DNA of 64,000 nucleotides from Muribaculaceae bacterium (GCA_009775375.1 VSPO01000001.1:18844-82843); one strand, 5' to 3'; numbered from the stretch's first letter, positions 26,369 through 35,567 are shown. A program made the numbers and translations. The notes: a model not told the origin generated them from the letters alone.

Positions 26369-28837
26369 TCAGAGCTTTACGCTTTGCGATTTTCCGTCGT
26401 AGCTGACGGTCTTGGCAAAGGAGGTCAGTGGGGTGTCGCCGGAGGTGGCTCCCGGTTTCATCACCTGGATGTTGAATTTGCGGTTGGTCAGCATTCCCGG
26501 ATATTCTCCGCGGCGTTCGCCGATGGTCAGCGTTCCCGAGGCATCATCCCAGGTGAATGGAATCTCCGCGAATTTGCCTTTCTCATAGTCGTAGGTCTCG
26601 CCGTCGTCTTCATAGAGTATGAAGTTTCCGTCGGCTCCGGGATAGACACGTATCTCAAGCTCGTTCCAGGGCTTCTCCGTAGTGTATTGCACCTTCGGCC
26701 CGAATGGCAGAATACTTCCTGCCTTGACATAGACCGGCATACGGTCGATCGGCGCGATGAATTGCACGTCTTTTCCTCCCTCATGGATCTCGTTGCTCCA
26801 GAAGTCATACCATTTGCTTCCCTGCGGGAGATAGACGTTGACGGGGGCGGCCGCTTTCGCTACGTCGGGATATATTGCATGCCCTTTCTTGCCGGGGCCG
26901 AGATAAGTGTAGAGTGGATCGGTCACGGGTTTGACGAGCAGCGATTTGCCGAACATGTATTGGTCGTTGAGGATGATGGCTTTGCGGTCGGAGGCGAAGT
27001 CCATGACGAGCGGACGCATCATCGTGCCAGAGCGCTGGGTCACGTCGCCGGCGAGGCTGTAGATGTAAGGCATAAGACGATAGCGGAGCTCGATGGCTTT
27101 CTTTTGCGCGTCGTAGGCCCAGTCTCCGGGATTGCCGAAATTGTAGATTTCGCTGACCATGGGCGACGAGCAATGGTTGCGCATCATCGGCATGAACGTG
27201 CCCCATTGCATCCAGCGCACCTGAAGTTCCTGCATTGCCGGGCTTTTGGGGTTGTTGCCGTAATCCCAGCCGAAGAATCCGCCTATGTCGGTGTTCCAAT
27301 AGGGTATGCCGCAGATGATGTAGTTAAGTCCCGAAGGAATCTGGTTTTTCATCACGTTCCAGTTGGAGACGATGTCGCCGCTCCAGCTGAACGTGCCGTA
27401 ATGCTGTATGCCGAATGTGCCGCAGCGTGTCATCTGCACAGAGCGCTTATTATTGTTCTTCATTTTGCGCTGATGCTCGTAGATTCCTTTGTTGGTCATC
27501 AGGGCAAATGCGTTTTTCACGCTTCTCCACGATCCGTCGTGGGTCATGTGGTCGGCGTCGCCGGGCTCCTCGAAATGATCGGGCTCGGTGGAGTCGGTCC
27601 ACCATGCGTCGATTCCCATTTTATATAGGTGGGAAAGATATTTCCAATATATGTCGCGGGCCTTGGGATTGAAGGGATCGTAGGGACGCACGCCACGGTT
27701 GCGGGGCCAGGTCTCGAAGGGAAGGAGTGCTCCGATTTTCTCCAGCTCGCGGTATTGGTCGGTCCAGGGTCCGAAATTCGCCCAGATGGAAATCATAAGC
27801 TTGGAATTGTTGTCGTGGACGTAGCTGACCATCTCTTCGGGACTTTTGATTCTCGGCTCCGGATATTTGGCGTTGGGATCTTCGTCGTTGGGGAGATAGC
27901 GCATCCATTTAGGATCGCCCATTTTGTTAATATAGTGCGGATTGACGAATTTCATGGCGTTCCAGTTGGAATCGCATCCCCAGTATTGCCAATCTTGCAC
28001 CATCCCGTCGAGAGGAATCTCAAGTTCGCGGTAGTGGTCGAGCACTCCGCAAAGTTCGTCGCTGCTCTTGTAGCGTTCGCGGCATTGCCAATGGCCCAGC
28101 ATCTGGATCGGGAACATCGTGGCCTCGCCGGTGAGCTGGCGTATTCCGGCCACCACGCCGTCCTGCGTGCCGTCCTTATATATAAAGTAGTAGTCCACTT
28201 CCGGAGCCACTTCCGATGTGAAGGTGGCGATGTTGTCTCGGTCAGTGAAACGGGAGTCTCCGGCATTGTCCCAATAAAGGCCGTAGCCCTTCTCTGAGGC
28301 GATGTAGGGGATGGTGATGTTGGTGTTGCCGGTCCATATCCTTATGTCCTGGCCGCGTTGGTTGAGCTCTGGGCATTGACGTTGGCCGAGGCCGAAGATA
28401 ATCTCCTCGGGGTCGAGGCTGTAGCTTTGGCTGACTTTGAATTTCCCTTCGTCCACCTTGTTTTCGCAGGGGGTGTGGCTCCAGGTGGTCTCGCTCAGGA
28501 GGGGCTTGCCGTTGATGTCGGTGAATGCCACTTTCCCGTCTTTCCCTATTATGGCGCATATCGACGATGATTTCAGCGTGGTTGCCCCGCCGTTTTTGCT
28601 CGTGGTGAGGTCGATTGTCTCCGGCTGCATAATGACGGAGTAGCTCCTCTTCTCCGGAGCTTTCTCTCCCGGATATTTGCTCACCCTGACTATGGAAGGG
28701 GAATAGAACTTTACTTCTGTGGTCCATCCGGCATTGTCTTTGACGGATGCCCCGCCCTTCCCGACGGTTGCGTCTTGTGCTGTGACTGCAGACGAGGCCA
28801 AGGCAAGGACGAGAGGGATTGAAAGAAATTTTTTCAT
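26369..28837 (-). CDS. Secreted GH31 glycosidase, alpha-xylosidase-like
   Basis: 822 residues, signal peptide MKKFLSIPLVLALASSAVTAQ (cut near 20), so periplasmic or surface. N-terminal galactose-mutarotase-like domain (about 40-235), then the TIM barrel. The catalytic nucleophile is Asp415 in GIDAWWTDSTEPD and the acid/base Asp488 in TFSWSGDI; C-terminal beta domains follow. The AWW-D-xxEPD context is what I associate with alpha-xylosidase-type GH31 proteins of Bacteroidetes; alpha-glucosidase is the alternative. No PA14 insert is seen. The xylose operon in the same window and the nearby susC/susD support a xyloside substrate, by inference only. Confidence 0.93.
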   Translation of the reverse strand: MKKFLSIPLVLALASSAVTAQDATVGKGGASVKDNAGWTTEVKFYSPSIVRVSKYPGEKAPEKRSYSVIMQPETIDLTTSKNGGATTLKSSSICAIIGKDGKVAFTDINGKPLLSETTWSHTPCENKVDEGKFKVSQSYSLDPEEIIFGLGQRQCPELNQRGQDIRIWTGNTNITIPYIASEKGYGLYWDNAGDSRFTDRDNIATFTSEVAPEVDYYFIYKDGTQDGVVAGIRQLTGEATMFPIQMLGHWQCRERYKSSDELCGVLDHYRELEIPLDGMVQDWQYWGCDSNWNAMKFVNPHYINKMGDPKWMRYLPNDEDPNAKYPEPRIKSPEEMVSYVHDNNSKLMISIWANFGPWTDQYRELEKIGALLPFETWPRNRGVRPYDPFNPKARDIYWKYLSHLYKMGIDAWWTDSTEPDHFEEPGDADHMTHDGSWRSVKNAFALMTNKGIYEHQRKMKNNNKRSVQMTRCGTFGIQHYGTFSWSGDIVSNWNVMKNQIPSGLNYIICGIPYWNTDIGGFFGWDYGNNPKSPAMQELQVRWMQWGTFMPMMRNHCSSPMVSEIYNFGNPGDWAYDAQKKAIELRYRLMPYIYSLAGDVTQRSGTMMRPLVMDFASDRKAIILNDQYMFGKSLLVKPVTDPLYTYLGPGKKGHAIYPDVAKAAAPVNVYLPQGSKWYDFWSNEIHEGGKDVQFIAPIDRMPVYVKAGSILPFGPKVQYTTEKPWNELEIRVYPGADGNFILYEDDGETYDYEKGKFAEIPFTWDDASGTLTIGERRGEYPGMLTNRKFNIQVMKPGATSGDTPLTSFAKTVSYDGKSQSVKL

Positions 28838-28872
28838 GATAGCTATTTCGGATTTGTGTGAAAATTCTGCTG

Positions 28873-28905
28873 CAAAATTACTCCGAATTCCCCTTCTGCC
28901 CGCAA
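28873..28905 (-). promoter_or_regulatory. Promoter of the GH31 gene
   Basis: Minus strand TTG at 28905-28903, 22-bp spacer, TAATTTTG at 28880-28873. The 28900-28940 stretch between this and the divergent nitroreductase promoter has repeated CAACG/CGTTG half sites (28906-28936) that could be a shared operator. Confidence 0.5.
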
Positions 28906-28945
28906 CAACGTCGTTGAAAGCAACGTCAATATCGTTGAAAATCGC

Positions 28946-28953
28946 TATATTTG
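28946..28953 (+). promoter_or_regulatory. Promoter -7 box of the nitroreductase gene
   Basis: TATATTTG, exact TAnnTTTG, 30 bp before the ATG at 28984. It rules out the in-frame TTG start at 28951, which lies inside it. Confidence 0.55.
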
Positions 28954-28983
28954 TGGATTCTTACACATAAAAATATTGAAAGT

Positions 28984-29640
28984 ATGAAATTATTCTCTTA
29001 TGTTTCCGCTGCGATGATGGCGGCGATGGCTCTCGGAGCATGTTCCGGACAAAGTGCTGAAAAGGTTGCCGACAGCGCGGTTGTGGGCGGCGGTTCCGGT
29101 GAGGTTATCGACAATGCAGTCATACAGACCATAATGTCTCGCCGGAGTGTGCGCGATTATCTCCCAAACCCTGTCTCCCGCGACACGATGGACGTAATCC
29201 TGAAATGTGGAATCAACGCTCCCAACGGCATGAACCGTCAGCCCTGGGAACTTCGTGTGGTCGACAGCCCTGAATTCCTCGACGGCATAACAAAGAAATT
29301 TATGGAGAAGAATCCCGACAAGGCGAAAGATCCGAAATTCAAGAATATGTTTCGCAACGCCCCTACGGTCGTATTCATCGCAGCCGAGAATAATTCCCAG
29401 CTTGATTGTGGCTTGCTTGGAGAGAACATGGTGCTTGCCGCATGGTCGATGGGGATAGGCTCATGCTGCCTTGGCGGACCGATTGGCTTCATGAAATCGG
29501 AAGACGGCGCGGAATATCTCAAGCAACTTGGCTTTTCCGACGGCTACGAACTAATTTACGCCATCGGCTTCGGCTATCCCGCTGAAAGCCCCGAAGCCAA
29601 GCCCCGCGACGAAAACAAAATCAAATATATAGGCAATTGA
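28984..29640 (+). CDS. Nitroreductase-family lipoprotein
   Basis: 218 residues. Signal MKLFSYVSAAMMAAMALGAC is followed by SGQSAEKVADS, a lipobox with mature Cys20, unusual for a family that is mostly cytoplasmic. The flavin-binding nitroreductase fold is clear: MSRRSVRDYLPNPVSRDTMDVIL, APNGMNRQPWELRVV, and the C-terminal AWSMGIGSCCLGGP. Such lipoprotein nitroreductases occur in Bacteroidetes; substrate unknown. It is divergent from the GH31 gene and convergent with the AraC regulator, with a strong terminator after it. Confidence 0.9.
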   Translation: MKLFSYVSAAMMAAMALGACSGQSAEKVADSAVVGGGSGEVIDNAVIQTIMSRRSVRDYLPNPVSRDTMDVILKCGINAPNGMNRQPWELRVVDSPEFLDGITKKFMEKNPDKAKDPKFKNMFRNAPTVVFIAAENNSQLDCGLLGENMVLAAWSMGIGSCCLGGPIGFMKSEDGAEYLKQLGFSDGYELIYAIGFGYPAESPEAKPRDENKIKYIGN

Positions 29641-29660
29641 TTTCATGCTTATGGACGACC

Positions 29661-29694
29661 AAAAAAGCATCCCCGAGGAAGGGATGCTTTTTTT
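29661..29694. terminator. Bidirectional terminator
   Basis: AAAAAAGCATCCC / GGGATGCTTTTTTT with an 8-nt loop; A-tract left, T-tract right. Lies between the convergent nitroreductase and regulator genes and serves both. Confidence 0.88.
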
Positions 29695-29709
29695 ATGGTC
29701 GTTATGTTG

Positions 29710-32037
29710 TCAGTTGGCTTTGGCGTATTCCGATGGCCGGCATCCGTAGCGCTCCTGGAAGCATTTGCTCATGTAGGATGTGGAGCTGAATCCTGTCTGC
29801 TCGGCAATCTCCGTGATGCTCAGCTTTCCTTCCTTCAAAAGTCGGGCTGCATTCCTGAGCCTTATGTCGCGGATAAACAGGCTTGGCGATTGTTCGAGAA
29901 GGGCGGTCAGTTTCCGGTAAAGTCCCGTGCGCTCCATGCAAAGGTCGCGGCTGAGTTGCACGACGGAATACCCTGGAGTGTTGAGATTCTTTTCCACGAA
30001 TTCCATCGCTTTGGCTATGAAAGCCTTGTCGGCTTCCGAAAGCGTGGCCGGCTCTTGAATGGAGCTGTCCCCCGAATTGTCTTCCTCCGGGCTTCCAGCT
30101 TCCCCGGAAATTTCCTTTTCCGCAAAACTGTCAGAGCCATTTATTTGATTCTCAATAGTAAGTTGGCTTTCCTGCTCAGGCGACTCCGCCTTATATCTGT
30201 CCACCTCCTCTATGAGCGTCTTGATCCTGTCAAGCAGGAATTTCTCCCGTTGCTCGCGGGCGATACGTTTTTTAGTGCGCTTCGTGAATATTATCATCAT
30301 GCCTCCTGTCAAGAGGACAACGATCAATGCGTAGGCGGCATATGCCCAACCCGTCTGCCACCAATGTGGCAACACCGTGACCTTCATACGCATCTCTGCC
30401 CCCTCTCCCTCTCCGGCATTCCTCACTTTAAATATGTATTCCCCGGCAGGAAGGGCGGTGTAGTACGCTGATAGTTTTCGTCCGTTAGTGCCGGTCCCTC
30501 GCGCCTGTTGCCATTCGCGGTCGATTCCTTCAAGCATATACTCAAACAATATCGGCGACGCGGCATATCGGGGTGAGCTCGCCTCTATCGTCAGGAAATT
30601 CTGGTCGGGGTTGAGGGTTATTTCGGAAGTGCGGGCTGCCGCCTTGTTGAGTATCGGATTTCCCTTGTATGTCCCCAATGGCTTGATTCTCTCTCCATTG
30701 ACCAAAATGCCGCTGACCACAGGGCGGATGCCTAAGCCGCTCTTCACGCTGTCGTTGCGGATAAAGATGGAATAATTGCCGGGCTCACTGAAGCATACGG
30801 ATCCGTTGCTCGAAACGAACGATGCTCCGCTGCCATATTCCCCTGTCCTCGTGGGGCTATCTTCTTCCCCGGCGGGCGAGATTCTTCCGTCTGGAAGGGT
30901 AATGCGGAGATTTCCTTCCGGCCTTGACAGGGTGATGGAGCCGTCGCGCCCTTCTGAGAAAGCCGGATTCTCCGGAGTTGGGTAAGAGGCTGCTCCTCGT
31001 CCGGCAATCCGGAGATAGCGATAGGCTTCGGGGTGATGATAAAATATGCCCCGGTTGAGCATACCGAGCCACAGACCCCTTTCATCATCAATGAATATCG
31101 TTGATATTTCGGAGGCAAGAAGATTGCCTGACTTTGTCTTTATAAGAGGTATATGCGTCGCTTTCCCCGAATTGAGGTTGACGGTGATGAGGCCGTCGTT
31201 GGTCGATATGAAAGCGGTGGAGTCGCCTACTGCGAGGGTGTTCAGTCTCAGGTTCGACTCCATGAGTCGTGCATACTCCTTTGTGTTCGGATTGAAATGA
31301 AAAAGGCCGCCGATTGCTCCGTTGCGGATTTGGTAGAATCCGCTGTCGGCATCCACCACAAGCGAAGTCCTTCCGAATTTCCATTCCTCTTCCGGGCTGA
31401 AAGCGTTGGAAGTGTAAATAGGTTTGCCGGATGGCAGGGAATATGCGATTGTCTCTCCGTTTTGTAAGAAAAGATAAAGGTTGCGGCTGTCTGTGGCGAG
31501 GTCGAGTATGTTTCTTTTTTCGGTGTCGAGTTTTATGTCAAGCCGGAGGTCGGGTTGGAGTAGTCTGTTGCCGGCTACGGCCCAGATTCTTCCGTCGGAG
31601 TCCGTGAAGAAGTCGTCGATGGCCGACGGCAAGCCCATTGCTTTCATCTGTCGGGGCATGTCGGTCACGAATAGCTCCGTTTCGAGGTCGACGCACTTGA
31701 GTTCCTTGAAATTTTTTATCCAAAGATATCTCCCGTCATCCGACAGATAGAGGTGATGAAATCCGTCGTAGCCCGGTAATTCAAGACTGCCTCCGGTCAC
31801 GGCCGGCAGCTGCGAGAAGTTGGAACCGTCGTAAATCTCGATTCCGTCTGTCGTGGCGAACGCCATTCTTCCGTCGGAAAGGCGGGTGATGCTCCTGATA
31901 TGGGGATTCCCGCCGGGATCGTCTACGGGCGAAAGCAGCAAGGGATTCTCTGCCATAGCTCCTGCCATGCAGAGAATCAGGGTGATTGAGAATGATATGA
32001 CGCGAAATGGCAGAATGATTCTGCGGTCGGGAATCAT
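29710..32037 (-). CDS. Membrane-spanning propeller/AraC transcription regulator without kinase
   Basis: 775 residues. N-terminal membrane or signal segment (about 10-29), then a large periplasmic sensor of propeller repeats (DGRMAFATTDGIEIYDG, FTDSDGRIWAVAGN, DDERGLWLGMLNRGIF), a Y_Y_Y-type domain (about 470-555: ASSPRYAASPILFEYMLEGIDREWQ, LPAGEYIFKVRNAG), one membrane helix (about 561-584), a ~79-residue cytoplasmic linker, and a C-terminal AraC helix-turn-helix (664-775: SVVQLSRDLCMERTGLYRKL, ITEIAEQTGFSSTSYMSKCFQERYG). The histidine kinase, ATPase and receiver domains of hybrid two-component systems are absent. Likely local regulator of the GH31/SusCD genes; a small acidic gene precedes it by 9 bp. 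Confidence 0.9.
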   Translation of the reverse strand: MIPDRRIILPFRVISFSITLILCMAGAMAENPLLLSPVDDPGGNPHIRSITRLSDGRMAFATTDGIEIYDGSNFSQLPAVTGGSLELPGYDGFHHLYLSDDGRYLWIKNFKELKCVDLETELFVTDMPRQMKAMGLPSAIDDFFTDSDGRIWAVAGNRLLQPDLRLDIKLDTEKRNILDLATDSRNLYLFLQNGETIAYSLPSGKPIYTSNAFSPEEEWKFGRTSLVVDADSGFYQIRNGAIGGLFHFNPNTKEYARLMESNLRLNTLAVGDSTAFISTNDGLITVNLNSGKATHIPLIKTKSGNLLASEISTIFIDDERGLWLGMLNRGIFYHHPEAYRYLRIAGRGAASYPTPENPAFSEGRDGSITLSRPEGNLRITLPDGRISPAGEEDSPTRTGEYGSGASFVSSNGSVCFSEPGNYSIFIRNDSVKSGLGIRPVVSGILVNGERIKPLGTYKGNPILNKAAARTSEITLNPDQNFLTIEASSPRYAASPILFEYMLEGIDREWQQARGTGTNGRKLSAYYTALPAGEYIFKVRNAGEGEGAEMRMKVTVLPHWWQTGWAYAAYALIVVLLTGGMMIIFTKRTKKRIAREQREKFLLDRIKTLIEEVDRYKAESPEQESQLTIENQINGSDSFAEKEISGEAGSPEEDNSGDSSIQEPATLSEADKAFIAKAMEFVEKNLNTPGYSVVQLSRDLCMERTGLYRKLTALLEQSPSLFIRDIRLRNAARLLKEGKLSITEIAEQTGFSSTSYMSKCFQERYGCRPSEYAKAN

Positions 32038-32046
32038 GGGCCGATG

Positions 32047-32313
32047 TCAGTCGGTGAATACGTATTCTGCTGCCACGTCGGCTATGGCGTCTGTGTCGGG
32101 CTCCCATTGTCCGGGATTCTCCGTGCTCATCCTGACGAGATCCATCATCGGATAGTAATCGCAGTCGGGAAGGTCGTTCTCCGGGTCTGCTATCTCCATC
32201 TCGAAAGTCAGGGTGTTGATCTGGAGCTGCACGTCGTCGCTGTATGATTCTTCAGCTGAGATATATTCCTCAACGGTCTCGGTCAGGCGTTTGATGAAAT
32301 CGGAAGTGTTCAT
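32047..32313 (-). CDS. Small acidic protein of unknown function
   Basis: 88 residues with about 23 Asp/Glu and few basic residues; no signal or membrane segment. The centre QLQINTLTFEMEIADPENDLPDCDYYPMMDLVRM and an Ala-rich end look like a folded cytoplasmic domain. Family not recognised. It ends 9 bp before the start of the AraC regulator on the same strand, so the two are probably co-transcribed. No exact TAnnTTTG box was found upstream. Confidence 0.7.
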   Translation of the reverse strand: MNTSDFIKRLTETVEEYISAEESYSDDVQLQINTLTFEMEIADPENDLPDCDYYPMMDLVRMSTENPGQWEPDTDAIADVAAEYVFTD

Positions 32314-32415
32314 AAGTATGTGTTCTAAATTATTTATCGTATAGGATTGTTTATTGACGAGGTTCGGGCATCATCCCGCGCCTCCGTGTTTGAGGAGTCG
32401 GGGGATATATGATTG

Positions 32416-33018
32416 TCAGAAATCAAAGATAAGGTTGGCGGCCACGTTCCAGCCATTGGTGCGGTAAGTGGCGTTCCCGGGGGAGTTTTTCGCGGCGTTG
32501 CCAAGTCCGAAGCGGTAGCCTCCGGTGATTTGGATGAAATTGACGATGTCAAACCCAATGCCCACGTCCCATCCCGGTTGAAGCGGGCGTGTCGTGAAAT
32601 TCTCCGGCCCGGAGTCCGACGTGCGTATCATCAGCGACGGCCCTGTGTAGACGAGCGGACCGAAAAGGTCGTGGAAGGCCGGAAGCCAGAACTTGTATTT
32701 CAAATGAAGTGGCACCTCGATGAAATCGCGCCCGAACGGCTTTGTTTTCACCCCGTCGTCCAGAAGATGGGTGTTATACCGTGTGTAGACCACGGCTATG
32801 TCGGCGGCGAAGCCGCATTTCGGCATCTGGTATTCGAGCATAAGTCCGCCGCTGAATCCGCTCTTGTTGTCGAGCGAAAGGCTGCCGGCGTCTTTCAGGG
32901 ATGCGTCGGCGAAGACCCCGCCGAAGCGGAATCCGTAGCGTAGCTGGGCCTGTGCCGCCGGGGTCAGTGCCACTGACGCCACGACCAATAATAGTATGAG
33001 GCGAATAGTCTTTGTCAT
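32416..33018 (-). CDS. Outer-membrane beta-barrel protein (porin-like, ~8 strands)
   Basis: 200 residues. Signal peptide MTKTIRLILLLVVASVALTPAAQAQ, then alternating amphipathic strands (LRYGFRFGGVF, SGFSGGLMLEYQ, FIEVPLHLKYKFW, LVYTGPSLMIR, IQITGGYRFGLGNA) ending in the C-terminal aromatic NLIFDF expected for outer-membrane insertion. Belongs to the general OMP_b-brl/PorT-like group of Bacteroidetes; function not assignable. A complete promoter overlaps the edge of the terminator of the upstream TonB gene. Confidence 0.85.
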   Translation of the reverse strand: MTKTIRLILLLVVASVALTPAAQAQLRYGFRFGGVFADASLKDAGSLSLDNKSGFSGGLMLEYQMPKCGFAADIAVVYTRYNTHLLDDGVKTKPFGRDFIEVPLHLKYKFWLPAFHDLFGPLVYTGPSLMIRTSDSGPENFTTRPLQPGWDVGIGFDIVNFIQITGGYRFGLGNAAKNSPGNATYRTNGWNVAANLIFDF

Positions 33019-33040
33019 TCCTTCTTTTGTGTTTGGTCCA

Positions 33041-33072
33041 CAAAAGTAAGAAAATAAAACCTAACTGCAAAG
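33041..33072 (-). promoter_or_regulatory. Promoter of the small barrel gene
   Basis: Minus strand TTTG at 33072-33069, 20-bp spacer, TACTTTTG at 33048-33041: the best complete match in the window. The -33 element abuts the hairpin at 33073. Confidence 0.7.
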
Positions 33073-33112
33073 CAAGCCGCCTGATTTCGTGCGCGAAATC
33101 AGGCGGCTTGCA
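33073..33112 (-). terminator. Strong hairpin terminator after the TonB-type receptor gene
   Basis: Perfect 18-bp stem (33073-33090 with 33095-33112), 4-nt loop. 20 bp past the receptor stop. The plus side reads AATTTTAG, the minus side TTTGCAG. Confidence 0.8.
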
Positions 33113-33131
33113 ATTTTAGTCGATGACGGCG

Positions 33132-35567
33132 TTAGTTCTTGCGGTTTTCAACGTCGTCGTTGTTGATGGATTTGGCCGTCTTCTTCACCTGGATGTTCAT
33201 CGAGCCGAAACGATAGCTTACGCCGATGCTGATATTGTTGGCTCTGTGGTAGCTCCAGGATTTCGTATGTCCCGAATAGCCGGCGTTGACGGGCGAGGTG
33301 ACTTGGGTGCGCGTGGAGTTGCTGAAGGGGTTGGAGATTCCGACTCTCACGCTGAGCCTCTTCTCTTTCAGGAAGGATTTCTGGAGGTCGATGCCGTAGA
33401 ATATGTTGTCTGCAAAGGAGGTGGTATTCTTCGTATAGAGCGACACTCCCGGTTTCCATCCGTGGCAGTAGGCGGTCATGTCGAGGTCCCAGGGAAGTTT
33501 CTGCCTGAATCGGGCGAAGAAATTGAGGTTCCATCCCTGTGCCTCAAGGGATAAGGAGCGGTTTTCGTAGCGGTTCCACGAGGCGTTGAGATTCATCATG
33601 AACGACGTCTTGGGCCCTATCGTCCATTGTCCCCACATCGAGATATTGAAGTTTTTGTTGTGCCCGGCGTTGGCATATGTCGATTTCAGTATGTCGTTCT
33701 CCACAAGCTCCTGCACTGAGATGACGGAATTGTTGGTGAAGGAATAGGAGGCGTTGAAGTCGAGCGTCAGCTTGCGGCTGATGAGGTTGTAGTTGAGCGA
33801 GAGCGACTGATAGCGCGACGAGCCGAGGTCGGGGTTGCCTGTAGATATCGACGATGGCGATTCCACTATTGCGGGGTTCAGCTGGCTTATGCCGGGGCGG
33901 TTGATGCGTGTGGAGTAGGAGAGCTTGAGCGTGTTGCCGGGATTCAGATTGTAGGAGATGGCGGCATTCGGCACCCAGTCGCTGAGGTTGCTGCTGAAGG
34001 GGGCGTTGGAGCCGTCTTTATATTTCGCCGAAAGATGTGAATATTCATAGCGAAGACCGGCCCTGGCTCCGAATTTGTTGAAGTTCAGGCGATAGTCGCA
34101 ATATAGGGCGAGCACTTGCGTGATGTGGGAGAAATCGGAATGCTCCGTGCGGTCGTTGAGATAGTCGATGTTGTTGATCGAGTGGTTGCGCCGGTTGATG
34201 TATTTTGTGCCGATGTCGAAGGTGTTGTTTTTGTTGATAGGGCGGGTCCAGTCGAGCTGTCCGGTGTGCTCGATGAAGTTCAGGTTAAACTCGTTGTCGG
34301 TGCCGGTGTAGGGGACGGGCACGTCCTTCTGGTCCTCGTATTCGGTTGTGGAGTGCTGTTTCTGGTCGGTCGTGGAGACGAGATAGGAGAGGATGATTGT
34401 CTCCCCTTTCCTGCGGGTGCTTCGCTGGTAGTTGAGCCCTCCGTTGAAGTCGAGGTATCGGTTGGGTTTGCTTTTCGAGATGGTGTTGTAGGAGTAGATA
34501 TGCTTCCCTGCCGCGTCGGTCATGGCGGTGTGGCCGTGGCTTTCGCTTCTCAGGTCGTAGAGATAGCCTCCGAACTCGGCCGTGAAGAGGTTGAGGGAGT
34601 CGAGCTCATAGCTGGCGTCTGTCCCGAAAAATGAGATATAGCCGTCGCCGGTCATTTCGCTGGTGGATCTAAGGTCGTTGCCGGAGTCCTCGTAATGGTT
34701 CAGCGATTCCGACTTCGATTCCTGCCCTTTCTTGGAGAATATGCTGCCTCCGGCATAGAGGGAGAGCGTGACTTTGTCTATCTGCGACGACAGCCAGAGA
34801 TTGGGGGAGGGCAGTCCTGGCGATTGGTAGTTGATTCCGACGCTTCCCATTGCCCCTTTCATGACGGTGTTCTCTATGGTGACGATGTTGAGGATGGCGC
34901 TTGTGCCTTCGGCGTCTTCACGTGCCCCGGGGTCGGTGATGACCTCGATTTTCTTTATCATCGAGGCCGGGATCGACTTGAAAATCTCCTTGGCGTTGCG
35001 TGTGAATGAGTTGTTGGGGCGTCCGTTCTTGTATATCTTGAAGTCGGTGGAGCCTTTCACTTTGATTGTGCCGTCGGCGTCGACGCTGACGAGGGGCACA
35101 CGCTTGAGCATCTCGTCGAGCTGATTGGTCTTGGCGTCAGGGTCGGCTTGCACGTCGTAGCCGATGCGGTCGATCTCCTTGGTGACGAGGGGCTTTTGGG
35201 CTGTCACGACCACCTCCTGAAGCATGTTCTCAGCTGTCGTTGTCGTTATTGTTCCAAGGTCGGCAGTAGGTGATGAGGCGGTCAGTGCCACGTCTTTATT
35301 GACCGGCAATTTGCCGAAAGCAAGGATGTTGACCCGGTATTTGCCCGGCGAAGACATCTTTATATTGAATTTCCCTGCCTCGTCGGATAGCGAGGCCTTG
35401 ATGGGTTTGACGGTGTCGGTGGCAAGGAAGAGTCTGACGGTGGCGAAGCCTTCCGGTTCGCCGATTGAGTCGCGTATCAGTCCGGAGATTGAATATTGGG
35501 CTGAACAGAGGTTGGATGCTGTCAGAAGAAGAAGCAAAGGCAGCAAACGCCTGAAAAAATGATTCAT
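33132..35567 (-). CDS. TonB-dependent-receptor-like outer-membrane barrel (OMP_b-brl_3 type)
   Basis: 811 residues. Signal peptide (to about 23, LCSAQ), a carboxypeptidase-like regulatory domain (about 25-105: SISGLIRDSIGEPEGFATVRLF), a short plug with LQEVVVTAQKPLVTKEIDRIGYDV and AEGTSAILNIVT, then a large barrel. This family lacks a linked SusD and is distinct from SusC. Ligand unknown. No enzyme or SusD gene is adjacent; downstream is the small barrel gene with its own promoter. Confidence 0.92.
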   Translation of the reverse strand: MNHFFRRLLPLLLLLTASNLCSAQYSISGLIRDSIGEPEGFATVRLFLATDTVKPIKASLSDEAGKFNIKMSSPGKYRVNILAFGKLPVNKDVALTASSPTADLGTITTTTAENMLQEVVVTAQKPLVTKEIDRIGYDVQADPDAKTNQLDEMLKRVPLVSVDADGTIKVKGSTDFKIYKNGRPNNSFTRNAKEIFKSIPASMIKKIEVITDPGAREDAEGTSAILNIVTIENTVMKGAMGSVGINYQSPGLPSPNLWLSSQIDKVTLSLYAGGSIFSKKGQESKSESLNHYEDSGNDLRSTSEMTGDGYISFFGTDASYELDSLNLFTAEFGGYLYDLRSESHGHTAMTDAAGKHIYSYNTISKSKPNRYLDFNGGLNYQRSTRRKGETIILSYLVSTTDQKQHSTTEYEDQKDVPVPYTGTDNEFNLNFIEHTGQLDWTRPINKNNTFDIGTKYINRRNHSINNIDYLNDRTEHSDFSHITQVLALYCDYRLNFNKFGARAGLRYEYSHLSAKYKDGSNAPFSSNLSDWVPNAAISYNLNPGNTLKLSYSTRINRPGISQLNPAIVESPSSISTGNPDLGSSRYQSLSLNYNLISRKLTLDFNASYSFTNNSVISVQELVENDILKSTYANAGHNKNFNISMWGQWTIGPKTSFMMNLNASWNRYENRSLSLEAQGWNLNFFARFRQKLPWDLDMTAYCHGWKPGVSLYTKNTTSFADNIFYGIDLQKSFLKEKRLSVRVGISNPFSNSTRTQVTSPVNAGYSGHTKSWSYHRANNISIGVSYRFGSMNIQVKKTAKSINNDDVENRKN

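Noticed and set aside
26135..27628. 497-codon open frame on the plus strand inside the GH31 gene
   Set aside because: It is antisense to a clearly conserved GH31 catalytic region and its translation has no family-like sequence; G+C-rich coding DNA produces such shadows.
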